This document shows, piece after piece, positions 1-13,900 of a stretch of DNA of 64,000 bases (positions within the stretch are counted from its first letter, which is position 1; the number at the start of each line of letters is the position of its first letter). The stretch covers positions 35,301,993 through 35,365,992 of the forward strand of contig OU744448.1 in the NCBI GenBank assembly GCA_916610825.1, given 5' to 3'. The position numbers and the translations under genes are program-made. Under the pieces are notes generated by a model. The model worked only from the letters and a program-made list of their open reading frames with translations. It did not search any database and was not told the DNA's origin. Origin of the DNA: Haliclystus octoradiatus (Eukaryota; Cnidaria; Staurozoa; Stauromedusae; Haliclystidae).

Positions 1-692
1 TCAACTATTGTAACATTTTTTGAATACATAAGCAAAGCAATACGAGTTGAATTTAAAGATGATGACAATCAGGGTTTCAAATACGACATATGTATGTCCT
101 TAAACTCATCATTCCAAGCGAACAAATCTGAAATTTTATTAAAACATTTCTCACCAAAAACATTGCGGTTTGAAACGCAGACAAATGAATAACTGGGCAA
201 CGGTCAGTAATTAAATTCAGTTGGAATCAATTTCGTAGCAGACCATAATATCCAAACACCCAGAAATCACATATGATGCTTATTTTGTTTCGATCAAGGT
301 TCAGTAATGTAAGTGTAAATTATTGAAATACAGAAATATAAGCCGTTGATTTGATGTTGTCAAAATGAAGCTAGATTCGAAATGTTTCTTCTTTGCAAGA
401 AATATCTCATTCATAGATTGTAAACAAAAAAACAGTATCAAATGTGCAAAATTTTCTACATTATGCTTTCTTTCAACAGATTGCTTTATTCCATATTACA
501 TCTTTGGTAAACGGTCTTGGCAAAACACTTCTCGTGATATCACTTCATTGCTATGAAAACTCAAAACCGTGTTGGTGATGTCACAACTTGTGCTCGAAAA
601 TGAGGTCTTGAAAAAAAAATATTTACCCTGAATTGGGTGCAAATATATGTATGGTCTACTACTACTATGTTTTATTAGGCGATTTTTATTAC
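1..692. other. Kinesin intron, no exon seen
   Basis: Downstream of cassette exon C5 on the minus strand. I looked for another A-type exon (acceptor followed by a GAA/TTG-rich coiled coil) and did not find one. Short open frames here have no resemblance to the cassette or to known proteins. Confidence 0.5.
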
Positions 693-1991
693 CTTCAAAT
701 TGACTTTTGTTTTGCTGAGCAAGACTACTTTCATATTCTTTCTTTGCCATAATTAATTCATCCGATTTGTTATCTAATTCTTTCAACAGTTTGTCTTTAT
801 CGTTTGTTAACTTATTGATTTCAGTTTCAAGATCCTCAAAGTCCTTTTTAAATAAGTTATAATCTTCCATTGAGGCTGAAAGATAGATAATCAAAAGCAT
901 ATATGTATGCACCCATAGACAAGCATACAAGCAAGATGCATACAAGACATATGAGACAGACAAGTCGTTTGTTGACTATCATAGGCAGGTGACTAGGCTA
1001 TAGCAGATAGCAGTTAAGTGTAAAAGTGTAAATACAGGGTCTGACATAAGTTGGGATCCTAGATGAGAATTTCATTGAAGCATTATGTTTTATGTCGCCT
1101 CTTCTACATTAGGAGTCAAAGCTAGAAAACGAAGGCACAGCCAAGTAAGTCAGTTACTCCTGTACTTACTCCTTCTGGAATTTGTATCTGGTTCAAAAAG
1201 GTTTGAAACAGACTTTTCTTTCAATGTCATCCATAATGCCTGAAACGTGATGTGATCAAATCAATTTTCCTATTTTCTCAAAATCTCATTTAATCGAATA
1301 GAACCATATTCATAGTCGGACAAAAGGGTCAGCCTCATTCTGAAATCTATTTGGAGGCATTTCAAAATTTTCTTCTGAATATTTTTTGTTGATGTTTGAC
1401 CAATAAATGATTAATTTTCTTCTGAATTTGTTTCAACTTTCCAGAATCTAGGATTCCAGGATTCCTAACTTTTGTCCGACCCTGACCATGTCAGTCTTAT
1501 CAGAATTTCGATCAAATTCGTACAATTTTACAGTGAAATGACCAATGAATGTTCTACGCTATGCGTGCCACGAAACTTACTTGCTTTGACTTCATCAATT
1601 TCCTTATTCTTGTTAATAACAGCCAATCTTGCTGTCTCTAGTAGAGATTTCACATTCCCCAATTCATGTTGTATTTTATCACATATTGAAGAATCACCAG
1701 ACTGCTCAGAGTAATTGCCCTTCATCAAAGTCCTTGTCAGAAAATTAGTTTTGCAAAACAAAATGTGGTCTTTCAAAATATCTGAAAATTAAGAAAAGAC
1801 CATGTGAAATGTTGATTGATCATAAATCTCAAAGAACAAAAAAAAATTATTGTGACAAAACCAATGACACATACCTGACATTTGCGTTTCAATTAATTTC
1901 ATTTTTTCATCTGTCAACAAATCATTATTGATTCTATCCTGTCGTAGCTTTGTAACCAGTGCTTCCTTTTCTGCTGCCAATTGATTCAATT
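693..1991 (-). CDS. Kinesin cassette unit 5 (exons A5, B5, C5), last seen in window
   Basis: A5 1875-1991 (117 nt), B5 1581-1781 (201 nt), C5 693-875 (183 nt), phase 1-1. A5 and B5 are close to units 3 and 4. C5 is of the longer 183 nt type and resembles C1 in its distal half ([17 protein letters not shown]). So unit 5 looks like a mosaic of the two C types. The C5 donor (gtaata) at 692 has the next exon outside the window or unrecognised. Confidence 0.78.
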
Positions 1992-4900
1992 CTAAAACAC
2001 GAAGCAAGTTGCAATATTAAATAAATTGAAAGTACTTGATATACTGGTGTCTCATGTTGACATGGATAGGCCTAATGATTAAGGTAACATCAAAGCTATT
2101 TGGCTAGACAGACTATTTGGCTTCGGTTTTACAGAGTATAATATTTTGAAGATTTTAATTGCAAAATAATTTGTCCTTTAAATTTTAGCAAATTTATCAT
2201 AAACAGATATATAACCAGTCTGATGTCACATTAGCAACTTTTTGAGATGGGCTTTGGAATCAAGCGGGATAATTTTTCATAACAAATTCCATGATAAACA
2301 ATGAGTTTCCCATGTCTATAATTGTTCTCCAGGAGGGGGTGAACACAATTTAAGCTACTTGAAAACATACTCAGATGTATCCCCACTTTTCCCTTTACAG
2401 AAACAACTTTAGGGGGTTTATGGTTCCCATGGTAGCACAGCAATAGCATACCTTTCGATTGAGTTCTGTGTTGTTGAATAAGACTACTTTCATATTCCTT
2501 CTTTGCCTTAGCGTTATCTAACTCTTTAGACAGCTTTTCTTTATCTTCTGTTAACTTATCGATTTCAGTTTCAAAATCCTCAAAGTCCTTTTTAAATAAA
2601 TTATAATCTTCCATGGAGGCTGAAAGATATTAAATCATAGCACATATACAGTATTAACCACTTAAAGTGCACATGACACAAAGATGATATTTAACGTTCA
2701 AGCTAATCTATATTTGATCAATCACGTTTTCCAAACTCGGATATTTTAGGCAGGAAATGTGTCCTAAAGGTGTTGGCATGACTTGGACGTTACAAGCTTT
2801 TGATTTTGTGTGAAATGAAAATTTTAAAACTCTGACCTTCCCTTTTACTTATAGTAGGCCTAAGCCTTCTTGTCATTCTAACTGTCGTTCTGAATCTGGA
2901 GAACAGTGACTGTTAGCTGTTCTACACTATTTATGCCAAAGTGGACTTGAACATTAAAGGTCTACAAGACATTGAAACTTACTTGCTTTGACTTCATCAA
3001 TTTCCTTATTCTTGTTAATAACAGCCAATCTTGCTGTCTCTAGTAGAGATTTCACATTCCCCAATTCATGTTGTATTTTATCACATATTGAAGAATCACC
3101 AGATTGCTCAGAGTAACTGCCCTTCATCAAAGTCCTTGTCAGAAAATTAGTTTTGCAAAACAAAGCGTGGTCTTTCAAAATATCTGAAAATTAAGAAAAG
3201 ACCATGTGAAATGTTGATTGATAATAAATTTCAAAGAATAAACAATTATTGTGACAGAATCAATGACACATACCTGACATTTGCGTTTCAATCAATTTCA
3301 ATTTTTCATCTGTCAACAAATCATTATTGATTCTATCCTGTCGTAGCTTTGTAACCAGTGCTTCCTTTTCTGCTGCCAGTTGATTCAATTCTAAAACAAC
3401 AATAGAAATTGGGTTGTTGCTTCAAAATCAAGAATGCAAAAATACAAAACGGTTCATTCCTACGCATTGTTTCATCATCATCATCATCATCATCATCATT
3501 TATTAAGAAATACCTGATGAAAGTATACATAACCTTAGAACAGGATTAATTAAGACACTTTTTTCACAAGACTGACTTAAACTATAAGATTACATATAAT
3601 ATAATAACAGGCTTGAGAATTAAACTTCAAGTAAATGCTTTCCTAAGGAGACACTTCAGACTGGTCTTTCTTCAAACATCCTTCATTGTTGGCAGGAGAT
3701 CATACCACTTGTCAGCCATTCCGTAGAAATGGCACATGAAAATTTTTGAATCTGCAATATCCATTAGGAAATCTATGTTTTTGTGTACTCTAGCAGTTTC
3801 AGAATAACATTTTGAAGAAAAATTCTTAATTTTTTTTTTCTTCGATGGCCACCACAGCAATCGTAGGCATTACAATGACGCATCGAGCCAAATACACATT
3901 GTTTCATCAATCCTTGTGTTCAGCTCATTTCTCAAGATTGATATAACGATTCGATCAGATTTTGAAATCATTTGATGTCCCTGCTGCCTTTCTATTATTA
4001 TTTGGAGTAAAAATCTTGAATCATTACACATTGAAGGCAAGGTGCGATATTTAAAACACCATAATTTTAACATCACATGAGTCACGTTTTGTAATTTTTT
4101 AATTACAATTCAAGTTCACAACAACTTCAAATATCCTGGTAACCTGGTCAATATCTGCTCTGGGAACAAATTTGAGAATTCTACCATGTGCATTTAGGGA
4201 TAAAAAACTACCTCAAGTTTGGTCACGTGAGTCACAGCACATTTCGGCCTCCTTTAATGACTTCAGTATTCAAAAGGTTCAAATTAGCATATTATCGCTG
4301 GGCTAATGATTTTAAAACGGCTCACACAGAGACTCATTAAAGGAATTCTCACTGCAGCAGAAATACAAAGAAAAAGGATAGAAAAACTGAAGGCAGAAAG
4401 AAAATATGAAAATATAAAACGTGACACATAAAATATCAAAAGAAGAACTGCTAGAATTATTGCAGGACAAAAATAATGGTTTCCGCATCAAATCTAGGAG
4501 CAACAAATAAGTGTCAACACATCAGATTAATATGTTTCTGCATTAACTGCACATCCATTGTTTTATGATAGAAATACTCATCAAGACAACTGTTTAGCAC
4601 ACTTAATGTTATTAAAACACAGTTAGCATTTTGTCATAACTATAATTTAAATGTAGCCTAAGCTTTATGTTTATGACTGACACTGTTAGTGTATCATAGA
4701 ATGATGTAGTTCTACATATCAAATCCCCAACACATGTTTCTACTCCAAACTGTTCACTGTATAAGCATAGCGATGACGGTTTCCAGCATGTTGATGACAA
4801 AAAAGTTATCTGTGGGCTGACCCCTATATCCGATCATTACTTTGTGACTGGTTTACAGAAACAACTTTAGGGGGTTTATTGTTTCCATGGTAGCACAGCA

Positions 4901-7900
4901 ATAGTATACCTTTCGATTGAGTTCTGGTTTGTTGAACAAGACTACTTTCATGTTCCTTCTTTGTCTTAGCGTTATCTAACTCTTTAGACAGCTTTTCTTT
5001 ATCTTCTGTTAGCTTATCGATTTCAGTTTCAAAATCCTCAAAGTCCTTTTTAAATAAATTATAATCTTCCATGGAGGCTGAAAGATATTAAATCATAGCA
5101 CATATACAGTATTAACCACTTAAAGTGCACATGACACAAAGATGATATTTAACGTTCAAGCTAATCTATATTTGATCAATCACGTTTTCCAAACTCGGAT
5201 ATTTTAGGCAGGAAATGTGTCCTAAAGGTGTTGGCATGACTTGGACGTTACAAGCTTTTGATTTTGTGTGAAATGAAAATTTTAAAACTCTGACCTTCCC
5301 TTTTACTTATAGTAGGCCTAAGCCTTCTTGTCATTCTAACTGTCGTTCTGAATCTGGAGAACAGTGACTGACTGATCGAAAATAGGGTATATTCAACATT
5401 AAATATCTGCGTTTTATTTAGACAAAATAGATAAATCTAGCCTTGTGTAAACTGATACCCTATTTGAACTTTTTGAAAGTAGACTTTTGAAAACCCGGCT
5501 TATTGCTCTCGTGTAAACGTAGCCTTGGAAATGTTAGCTGTTCTACACTATTTATGCCAAAGTGGACTTGAACGTTAAAGGTCTACAAGACATTGAAACT
5601 TACTTGCTTTGACTTCGTCAATTTCCTTATTCTTGTTAATAACAGCCAATCTTGCTGTCTCTAGTAGAGATTTCACATTCCCCAATTCATGTTGTATTTT
5701 ATCACATATTGAAGAATCACCAGACTGCTCAGAGTAATTTCCCTTCATCAAAGTCCTTGTCAGAAAATTAGTCTTGCAAAACAAAACGTGGTCTTTCAAA
5801 ATATCTGAAAATTAAGAAAAGACCATGTGAAATGTTGATTGATCATAAATCTCAAAGAACAAAAAAAAATTATTGTGACAAAACCAATGACACATACCTG
5901 ACATTTGCGTTTCAATCAATTTCATTTTTTCATCTGTCAACAAATCATTATTGATTCTATCCTGTCGTAGCTTTGTAACCAGTTCTTCCTTTTCTGCTGC
6001 CAGTTGATTCAATTCTAAAACAAAAATTGAAAGTTTATGACAACATGATCTCTATTGGCAACACATTTGTTTTTTTTCTCGTTACAACATTTCAACAAAA
6101 TCATCAGGCATTGATCTCAGACAGGTTGAAGGCGACAAAATAAAATAAAATTTGGCCGCAATTACATAGTTTTAGTATTTAGCTTTTGATTTGGAGGTTT
6201 CTGATATCTTTAAATTGTTTATAAATTCTTGGTATTTTTGACTCAGAATAACAAACAATTCCCTTGGACAATTCTATGTTAACAAAATTAAATATTCTCG
6301 TTGTTCATTCGACTAGTCAAGACGGCAATTAGGGCCAATTATCGACCATCCAATTGTGTTCGACTGTATGAGCAAATGAACCAAGTTTGTTGGTCTGACA
6401 ACTTAGTCAAACAGAGTTGAAACGAAAAAGTTGTTTGCTTGGGCCTTTATGGTTTCATTCAAATATAATAGATCTAACCTGCTTTTACTTCATCAACGTC
6501 ATCAATGTTCTTTTGAATTACAGTTAATCTAATTGTATCTAATAATGATTTTAAAACCAGCAATTCAGTGGCTATCTTTAGACAGATAGAAATATTGGCA
6601 TCATTTTAGTTAGAGAATTATTCATGCAAAACTCAACATGTTCTCTCAACAGGCCTACACAAAATTTGTCTAACATAATGAAATCTTTCAGCTACGTATT
6701 GATAGAGCCAATAGATTATAATAACAATTGGAAATTGTTTTTCACCTGAAATTTCATTTGCAACAGATTCCAACTTTTTATCTTTTAATTCGCCATTCTC
6801 AGTTTGTGTTTGTTGTAGCGTTGCTCTGAGTTTGTCATTGTCTAGCTTTAACTCTTTCAGTTCTAAAATTCAAGAAGATAATAAAATGCTGAACAAATCT
6901 TTACAGACATCATTATAATCTTCACCATCTCGGAAGAAATATAATGCAGAATGAAAATAAATTTTGAATAAAAAAATTATTTTAATTTATGATCTTTCTG
7001 TGTTCCATGCTTAAGCCCTGGGCAAACGACGACAACATTTGCGCGACTTTTAAATCCTTCGAAAATCCTTGTCGTTTAGCCACTCTTTCGATTTTGTCTG
7101 ACGTGTTGCACCGTGTATTTTATTTGTCGCATCGTGTTTGATGGCCATTAAACATTTTCCAAGTCTTTCCAAGGATTTTTGTTATTGAACGTCTTTGTTA
7201 TCCTTTTCGAACCATTTCGTTCGAAATGTATCGAACTCTTTCGATGTTGTGGTCATTTCATGGCTTCTTTTTAAGCTCAGTCTGAATTTTCCCAGAAAAG
7301 TCTTGTGAAAGTCGGGTCCGTTTAGCCGCTCTTGATAATACTGCTTCAGAACACGAAAAACACACGTCAGACAAAAACATATTTGTTGCGCAAAAGTTGC
7401 CGTCGTTTGCCCAGGGCTTTAGAGTCAAAAGAGAGTAGAAACCATTGAAAATGCAAAACAACACTAATGACAGATTTATTTTATTCTAAAACAAATAAAA
7501 AATGAAGGCATCAGCATTTATGAGAAATCCTGACATGCATGTGTTCAACAGACAAATTGGAAATCTAATCTGAATCCCAGTCACTTGCAAAGTAAACCGG
7601 AGGTAGTTTTTAGCTAACTTTGTAGGAAAGGAGAGATCATTGCCTCTAACTGATCTCAGACGCAATACTGCAGATCAGTTTCAACATACCGTAGGTCTTG
7701 ATTGCCAGTGGTCAGCATTTTATATTGAACACAAACAATCACAAAGGTCGTCTGTAATAATGACCTATATTTTATTATGCAATTTCATCATTTGATGGAT
7801 TCCCTACATACCTTCAAATTGATTTTTGTCTTGGTAAGCGAGATGGCTTTCATATTCTTTCTTTGCCAGAATTAATTCATTCGATTTGATATCTAATTCT

Positions 7901-10900
7901 TTAGACAGCTTTTCTTTATCTTCTGTTAACTTATCGATTTCATTTTCAAAATTATCAAAGTCCTTTTTAAATAAGTTATAATCCTCCATTGAGGCTGAGA
8001 AATACACAAAATAATCAATGGTAATTACAATATATTCAAATAATATTTAATATATTGACGAAGCAAAGGAGTGGAGCTTACTTGATCTGACTTCATCGAT
8101 TTCTTTATTTTTATTTACAACAGCCAATCTAGCTGTCTCTAGTAGCGATTCCAGAATATCTAACTCGTATTTTATTGTATCACAATTAGAACAATCGATA
8201 GTTTGGTCAGTGCATTTGCTATTCATCAATGTCTTTGTTAAATAGTTCTTTTTACAGAATTCTAAATGATTTTTAACAGCACCTTGACAATAGAAACAAA
8301 ATGAAAAACATCAATGCTAATGAAGAGAAATAATTTATCTTGGCTACCGAGCAACAGAAATGTTTGATGTACCTGATACTTGCGTTTTAATAGACTTCAA
8401 TTTTTCATCTGTCAATTTGTGACATTCAAGTTCAATGAATTGCATCTTTAAGACGAGAGAATCATTTTCCTTCCTCAATTCGATTAGTTCTAAAATTTGA
8501 AAATCGTAAAGAGTTAAAATCACCAAATATCTATTACTAGTATGAATAAAGTCTTTTTTAATTCGATTCCCTCAATGCTCATGGATAGGTTGATCTAGTT
8601 GGACACTGCTTCTAATACAGTCAATGCCTAATGGATGGGTTGATCTAGTTTGACACTGCTTCTAATACCTTCAATGCCTAATGGATGAGTTGATCTAGTT
8701 TGACACTGCTTCTAATACCCTCAATGCTCATGGATGGGTTGATCTAGTTGGACACTGCTTCTAATACCTTCAATGCTCATGGATGGGTTGATCTAGTTGG
8801 ACACTGCTTCTAATACCCTCAATGCTCATGGATGGGTTGATCTAGTTGGACACTGCTTCTAATACCTTCAATGCTCATGGATGGGTTGATCTAGTTGGAC
8901 ACTGCTTCTAATACCCTCAATGCTCATGGATGGGTTGATCTAGTTGGACACTGCTTCTAATACCCTCAATGCTCATGGATGGGTTGATCTAGTTGGACAC
9001 TGCTTCTAATACCCTCAATGCTCATGGATGGGTTGATCTAGTTGGACACTGCTTCTAATACCCTCAATGCTCATGGATGGGTTGATCTAGTTGGACACTG
9101 CTTCTAATACCTTCAATGCTCATGGATGGGTTGATCTAGTTGGACACTGCTTCTAATACCTTCAATGCTCATGGATGGGTTGATCTAGTTGGACACTGCT
9201 TCTAATACCCTCAATGCTCATGGATGGGTTGATCTAGTTGGACACTGCTTCTAATACCCTCAATGCTCATGGATGGGTTGATCTAGTTGGACACTGCTTC
9301 TAATACCCCTACTAATCGTGTACCTCTTTTGAAAAATGCTATAAATTATCAGTTTGTTAACAAAATTGGTTTTATAGCAGAAGAGTGAATGTCTAAATAC
9401 CCTATTAACTGCGAGGAACATGTTGGATTATGAGCATGAACATGAACATATCCTATTACTCACGATCTACATACTCCCCTCAGATGAACAGTTCATGAAT
9501 TGTTCATGAACTTTTGGTCAATTTCACGTTCATGAACCGGTTCATGAAGTGTTCATGAAGTCTTTGTGACTGTTCATGAACTGTTGTTTATGAACCAACA
9601 ATAAAATGCTCATGAACTGTTCATGAACTCATGAATTTTTTTGCAGGGGCTGCCTTCTGCTCTTTTTGCATTAATTTTCTGGATGGGAACTAATCAGAAA
9701 AAATGGTTCATCGGTCAATTATTTTGACAAATCGGCATCGGACATTGTTTAACTTTGTTATCGTCTCCCCTGAAAAAGGGAGCTGGTTAGAGTATAAATT
9801 CACTATTTTTGATGCTTTGTCAGTTATGACTCACCGGCCAAGCATTCCTTCTTTTCTTGTTCAACATCTTTTAGTTTCATATTATGCTGTTCTGTAAAAT
9901 AAGAAATAAATACGAGTACAAGAAAAACATTCAACGAGAACAACAAAACACTGACATAAGCATTAATTAGACACTCACTGATTAATCCATCACAATGAAT
10001 CTGCATGTCATCTTTCATACTTTTACGTTGATCAATAACTGATTGCTTCTGACAAAGTAGTTCTCTATTTTCATCTTCCAGTTGACATAGCTTCTCCAGT
10101 AACTCATACGTTTCTGTACCATATGATTTATCAGGTTTGGGGGCACCTGTCAACAACAACAAATTTTGTAACTGTAGAGAACAGCACTTCCATACAATGA
10201 TTCAGTAGGTCTACATGTTTATCAGATTATGATGCTGAAGCTCATTCAAAGGTCATTACAAATGCAAAGAGACCAACTAACATTGTCAACTGATCTTATC
10301 TAAAAATTCAAAATTGAACTACAAATGTACATCTAATAAATAATCAGATATGTAAAATCAAATTCTGAAAAATAGTCAAAAATCATGGATATCTGGTGAG
10401 TTATTTGTATTTGGATAAAGCCAAAAAGTTCAGTTTAAAATAGTGAAACTGAAATCAGTTAGAAGCCATTAATTTGTCATTTCTGAATAATACTTACACA
10501 TTTCAGAATTTGATGTATCTCTTTTATTACCAAGGTAACTGATATCAGCCGTTATCTCATCAAGTTCTGTTTGCAGTCTTGCACATAATTCTGTCTTCTC
10601 ATTTAAATCATTTTGCAGCTTGCTTAATTCAGTGCACGCGATTTCTTTTGCCTCAACAAGAGATGATTTTTCAGCAAACCATTCTTCTTTCTTGATGCTA
10701 AATTCCAACTCTATTTCTTCAAATTTATCTTTCACCTCAGAGCTGTTTGCGACGTCTTTCAAATCATTCTCCTTGCCACTAATTTCATCACGTTCTGCTT
10801 GCAGTCTTGCACATAATTCTGTCTTTTCATGTAAATCGTTCTGCAGCTTGCTTAATTCAGTGCACACGATTTCTTTTGCTTCAACAAGAGATGATTTTTC

Positions 10901-13900
10901 AGCAAACCATTCCTCTTTCTTGATGCTAAATTCCAACTCTATTTCTTCAAATTTATCTTTCATCTCAGAGCTGTTTGCGACGTCTTTCAAATCAATTTCC
11001 TTGCCACTAATTTCATCACGTTCTGCTTGCAGTCTTGCACGTAATTCTGTCTTTTCATGTAAATCGTTCTGCAGCTTGCTTAATTCAGTGCACGCGATTT
11101 CTTTTGCCTCAACAAGAGATGATTTTTCAGTGAACCATTCCTCTTTCTTGATACTCAATTCCAACTCTATTTCTTCAAACTTCTCTTTCATCACAGAGCT
11201 GTTTGCGACGTCTTTCAAATCATTTTCCTTGCAACTAATTTCATCAAGTTCTGCTTGCAGTCTTGCACATAATTCTGTCTTTTCATGTAAATCGTTCTGA
11301 AGCTTGCTTAATTCAGTGCACGCGATTTCTTTTGCCTCAACAAGAGATGATTTTTCAGCAAACCATTCCTCTTTCTTGATGCTTAATTCCAATTCTATTT
11401 CTACAAACTTCTCTTTCATCACAGAGCTGTTTGCGACGTCTTTCAAATCATTTTCCTTGCAACTAATTTCATCAAGTTCTGCTTGCAGTCTTGCACATAA
11501 TTCTGTCTTTTCATGTAAATCGTTCTGCAGCTTGCTTAATTCAGTGCACGCGATTTCTTTTGCCTCAACAAGAGATGATTTTTCAGCGAACCATTCCTCT
11601 TTCTTGATACTCAATTCCAACTCTATTTCTTCAAACTTCTCTTTCATCACAGAGCTGTTTGCGACATCTTTCAAATCATTTTCCTTGCCATTAATTTCAT
11701 CAAATTCTGCTTGCAGTCTTGCACATAATTCTGTCTTTTCATGTAAATCGTTCTGCAGCTTGCTTAATTCAGTGCACGCGATTTCTTTTGCCTCAACAAG
11801 AAAAGATTTTTCAGCAAACCATTCCTCTTTCTTGATACTAAATTCCAACTCTATTTCTACAAACTGCTCTTTCATCACAGAGCTGTTTGCGACGTCTTTC
11901 AAATCATTTTCCTTGCAACTAACTTCATCAAGTTCTGCTTGCAGTCTTGCACATAATTCTGTCTTTTCATGTAAATCGTTCTGCAGCTTCCTTAATTCAG
12001 TGCACGCGAGTTCTTTTGCCTCAACGAGAGATGATTTTTCAGCAAACCATTCCTCTTTCTTGATGCTAAATTCTAACTCTATTTCTTCAAATTTATCTTT
12101 CATCACAGAGCTGTTTGCGACGTCTTTCAAATCATTTTCCTTGCCACTAATTTCATCACGTTCTGCTTGCAGTCTTGCACATAATTCTGTCTTTTCATGT
12201 AAATCGTTCTGCAGCTTGCTTAATTCAGTGCACACGATTTCTTTTGCCTCGACAAGAGATGATTTTTCAGCGAACCATTCCTCTTTCTTGATACTCAATT
12301 CCAACTCTATTTCTTCAAACTTCTCTTTCATCACAGAGCTGTTTGCGACGTCTTTCAAATCATTTTCCTTGCCATTAATTTCATCAAATTCTGCTTGCAG
12401 TCTTGCACATAATTCTGTCTTTTCATGTAAATCGTTCTGCAGCTTGCTTAATTCAGTGCACGCGATTTCTTTTGCCTCAACAAGAGATGATTTTTCAGTG
12501 AACCATTCCTCTTTCTTGATACTCAATTCCAACTCTATTTCTTCAAACTTCTCTTTCATCACAGAGCTGTTTGCGACGTCTTTCAAATCATTTTCCTTGC
12601 CATTAATTTCATCAAATTCTGCTTGCAGTCTTGCACATAATTCTGTCTTTTCATGTAAATCGTTCTGCAGCTTGCTTAATTCAGTGCACGCGATTTCTTT
12701 TGCCTCAACAAGAAAAGATTTTTCAGCAAACCATTCCTCTTTCTTGATACTAAATTCCAATTCTATTTCTACAAACTTCTCTTTCATCACAGAGCTGTTT
12801 GCGACGTCTTTCAAATCATTTTCCTTGCAACTAATTTCATCAAGTTCTGCTTGCAGTCTTGCACATAATTCTGTCTTTTCATGTAAATCGTTCTGCAGCT
12901 TGCTTAATTCAGTGCACACGATTTCTTTTGCCTCAACAAGAGATGATTTTTCAGCAAACCATTCCCCTTTCTTGAGGCTAAATTCCAACTCTATTTCTTC
13001 AAACTTCTCTTTCATCACAGAGCTGTTTGCGACGTCTTTCGAATCACTTTCCTTGCCACTAATTTCATCAAGTTCTGCTTGCAGTCTTGCACATAATTCT
13101 GTCTTTTCATGTAAATCGTTCTGCAGCTTCCTTAATTCAGTGCACGCGAGTTCTTTTGCCTCAACAAGAGATGATTTTTCAGCAAACCATTCCTCTTTCT
13201 TGATGCTAAATTCCAACTCTATTTCTTCAAATTTATCTTTCATCACAGAGCTGTTTGCGACGTCTTTCAAATCATTTTCCTTGCCACCAATTTCATCAAG
13301 TTCTGCTTGCAACCTGATGCACAAATCTGTCTTTTCCCTCAAATTTACTTCTAGGTGATTTATTTTATTTATTCCACTGTCTGCAGATTGTTTTGCTTCA
13401 ACAAGAGATGAACGTTCAACAAACCACTCCTCCTTTTTGATATTGAATTCAAGTTCTAATTCTACAAATTTATCTTTAAATTCTAAAATGCTTTTGGGGA
13501 TGTTGTCTCTTGCACCATATTCATCAAATTCTTTTTCCAATTTTTGTAGTCTAATCAATTCAGTATCTAGAGATGGTTTTTCAGCTGACCATTCATCTTT
13601 CTTACTATCAAATTCCAACTCTATTTCTTCCAGTTTATCTTTCAAGTCTGAATTAATCTTGATTTCTTTAGGGACATGATAATTTGCTCTCTCTTCTTTC
13701 ATCATTTTTAATTCATTCTCTAAGACAATTAGTTTCTTCTGAAGTTCTAAATTATCAAGACATTCATCTGTGTTGTTGAATTGAATAGGGCTTCCATTGT
13801 GTTCCGCTTTCGTTTCAAGATTCATTTCTGTTTCCAAACTGTGTTGCAGCTTATGCAATCGTTCCTCTGCATGTTCCTTTGCTATCATCAAACATTCTTT

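Noticed and set aside
3333..3530. Open frame with a poly-Asp run
   Set aside because: The Asp run is an ATC/GAT microsatellite; the frame reads through cassette exon A4 in the wrong frame.
8569..9307. CRISPR-like array (49 bp periodic repeat)
   Set aside because: Whole unit is repeated with no unique spacers, and the genome is animal; it is a minisatellite. The same applies to the 50 bp and 117 bp arrays.
10620..13358. Long open frames (226 and 684 codons) on the plus strand across the repeat exon
   Set aside because: They are the exact complement of the 228 bp kinesin repeats; a period divisible by three keeps the opposite strand open. Ser/Phe-rich, no start context or family.
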